6,158 nucleotides of DNA from Pseudomonadota bacterium. GTDB lineage: Bacteria > Pseudomonadota > Gammaproteobacteria > Burkholderiales > SG8-39. A program made the position numbers and the translations under genes. The stretch covers positions 1-6,158 of the forward strand of contig JAJZUK010000082.1 in assembly GCA_021847125.1 (NCBI GenBank). The letters are read 5' to 3'. This document shows positions 5,277-6,158 of the stretch, piece after piece. Positions within the stretch are counted from its first letter, which is position 1. The number at the start of each line of letters is the position of its first letter. The notes beneath the pieces are model-generated. The model was not told the DNA's origin, ran no database searches, and worked only from the letters and a program-made list of their open reading frames with translations.

Positions 5277-5687
5277 TCAGGCGCTTTTCTTGGCATCGAG
5301 GCTGAAACCGCCGGGACCGAATGCAAACAGGCCCAGCATGCCGCCCATGATCGACAGGTTCTTGAGCAGCTGGATCATCTGCTGCTGCGCCGCGGCCGGG
5401 TCGAGGCCCGCGGGATTGTGGAACACCAGCGTGACGGGGATCAGGAACAGGAACATCACCGCCGCGGCCCAGCGCGCTTTCCAGCCTACCGCGATCAGCA
5501 GACCGCCGCCCAGTTCGACCAGTATGGTGAGCGGCAGCAGGATGTCGACCAGCGGCATGCCCTTGCTCGCCATGTAGCCCGCGGTACCGGCATAGCCGCC
5601 GATCTTGCCGTAACCCGAGATGATGAATATAAGCGCCAGCAGAATGCGGCCCAGCAGCGCCGCGGAGTGTTGCAGATTGGTATTCAT
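5277..5687 (-). CDS. DoxX family inner-membrane protein
   Basis: The 136-residue protein shows four hydrophobic segments at about residues 9-29, 46-68, 73-90 and 107-125, the DoxX family topology. Typical family features are GRILLALIFIISGYGKIGG (13-31), the acidic-glycine stretch ILVELGGGLLIAVGW (55-69), and HNPAGL after the third helix. DoxX-like proteins are small membrane proteins, some linked to redox or thiol stress; the substrate of this one cannot be read from sequence. The start at 5687 was preferred over one 26 residues upstream because AGGA lies 7 bp before it, the hydrophobic region then begins near the N-terminus, and the longer version would overlap pirin. It lies between pirin and wrbA on one transcript. 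Confidence 0.9.
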   Translation of the reverse strand: MNTNLQHSAALLGRILLALIFIISGYGKIGGYAGTAGYMASKGMPLVDILLPLTILVELGGGLLIAVGWKARWAAAVMFLFLIPVTLVFHNPAGLDPAAAQQQMIQLLKNLSIMGGMLGLFAFGPGGFSLDAKKSA

Positions 5688-5694
5688 TTGTTGT

Positions 5695-5698
5695 TCCT
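5695..5698 (-). promoter_or_regulatory. Ribosome binding site of doxX
   Basis: AGGA within AAAGGAA on the - strand, 7 bp before the ATG at 5687. It supports the short form of the DoxX protein. Confidence 0.7.
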
Positions 5699-5712
5699 TT
5701 CGGTTTCGTTGA

Positions 5713-6158
5713 TCAAGCCAAATCGAACAGGATGACTTCCGCCTGCTCGCCTTTTTCCAGCACAATCTCGGTCACACCGCTCGCCTTGAGCGCATCGCCC
5801 GCCTGCAGCGGCTGGCCATTCACCGTCAGCTTGCCGCGCGCCACATGCACATACGCCTTTCGCGCGGGAGCGATCTTGTGTTCGATGCGCTCGGCGCCGT
5901 CGAGCAGCGCCGCGTACACCGACGCATCCTGATGGATCAGCACCGAACCATCACGCGCGTCGCTGGAGGCGATCAAGCGCAGGCGGCCGCGCTTGGAGGC
6001 CGCGTCGAAATGCTTCTGCTCGTAGCTCGGCCGGATGCCGGTGACATTGGGCTCGATCCAGATCTGCAGGAAATGCGCGCTGCCGTCCTTGGAATGCTTG
6101 TACTCCGAATGCAGCACGCCCTTGCCGGCGCCCATGCGCGGCACGTCCCCGGGGACGA
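5713..6158 (-). CDS. Pirin family protein, YhhW/quercetin 2,3-dioxygenase-like (5' end outside window)
   Basis: The visible 147 residues form the C-terminal part of a bicupin pirin. GDVPRMGAGKGVLHSE is the conserved end of the N-terminal cupin and supplies the third and fourth metal ligands, here H16 and E18 of the visible part. FLQIWIEPN, PSYEQKHF, HQDASVYAALL and the final EVILFDLA follow, in the order seen in E. coli YhhW. The first two histidine ligands would be encoded beyond base 6158, so metal binding is only half visible. YhhW-like pirins bind a metal ion, and some show quercetinase activity in vitro; their role in the cell is poorly defined. The frame stays open past the internal GTG at 6144, so that codon is not the start. 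DoxX begins 25 bp downstream. Confidence 0.93.
   Translation of the reverse strand, partial: VPGDVPRMGAGKGVLHSEYKHSKDGSAHFLQIWIEPNVTGIRPSYEQKHFDAASKRGRLRLIASSDARDGSVLIHQDASVYAALLDGAERIEHKIAPARKAYVHVARGKLTVNGQPLQAGDALKASGVTEIVLEKGEQAEVILFDLA

Noticed and set aside
4830..5735. Open frame of about 300 codons on the + strand opposite wrbA and doxX
   Set aside because: Both antisense genes are recognisable families with ribosome binding sites. The + product is low-complexity, rich in Arg, Gln and Gly, without family features.

Overview
The window comes from a high-GC bacterium with long shadow frames opposite most genes. The gene families suggest a beta- or gammaproteobacterium, but nothing here fixes the taxon. 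It joins two unrelated regions: the edge of a CRISPR-Cas locus of type III character (about 1-4631, genes on the + strand) and a housekeeping or stress operon on the - strand (4644 to the right edge).

Left edge, 1-383. A fragment of a plasmid pRiA4b ORF-3-like gene lies on the - strand and leaves the window at base 1. Its 5' part is missing, and the break falls directly against a CRISPR mini-array. The array has two 36-bp repeats (197-232 and 270-305) that differ at 4 positions, and one 37-bp spacer. The first repeat ends in ATTGAGAC, close to the ATTGAAAC ending common in type III repeats. No leader is recognisable, so this looks like the remnant of a longer array.

Cas cluster, 384-4631. 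In order: a first Cas2, Cas1, a second divergent Cas2, Csx16, a CARF plus PD-(D/E)XK nuclease of the Can2/Card1 type, and an NE0113-family (TIGR02584) CARF protein. The C-terminus of the last protein reads as a winged helix, not a HEPN RNase. Spacing is tight: 4 bp, 2 bp, 56 bp, then two ATGA overlaps. The first three genes can acquire spacers. The last three belong to cyclic-oligoadenylate (cOA) signalling: a probable ring nuclease, a cOA-activated nuclease and a CARF sensor. No Cas10, Cmr/Csm subunit or Cas6 is present, so the cOA synthase must lie outside the window.

A segment starting CAAGCTTGCCG and ending TACT(C/A)T occurs upstream of both the first cas2 and csx16, with identical internal spacing and almost the same distance to the start codon. 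It may mark two transcription or regulatory entry points, or a duplicated junction.

Right side, 4644-6158. A - strand operon runs pirin (5' end outside the window), DoxX-family membrane protein, WrbA-like NAD(P)H:quinone oxidoreductase, with 25- and 24-bp gaps. Clear Shine-Dalgarno sequences precede doxX and wrbA. It converges on the CRISPR cluster with only 12 bp between stop codons and probably has no functional link to it.
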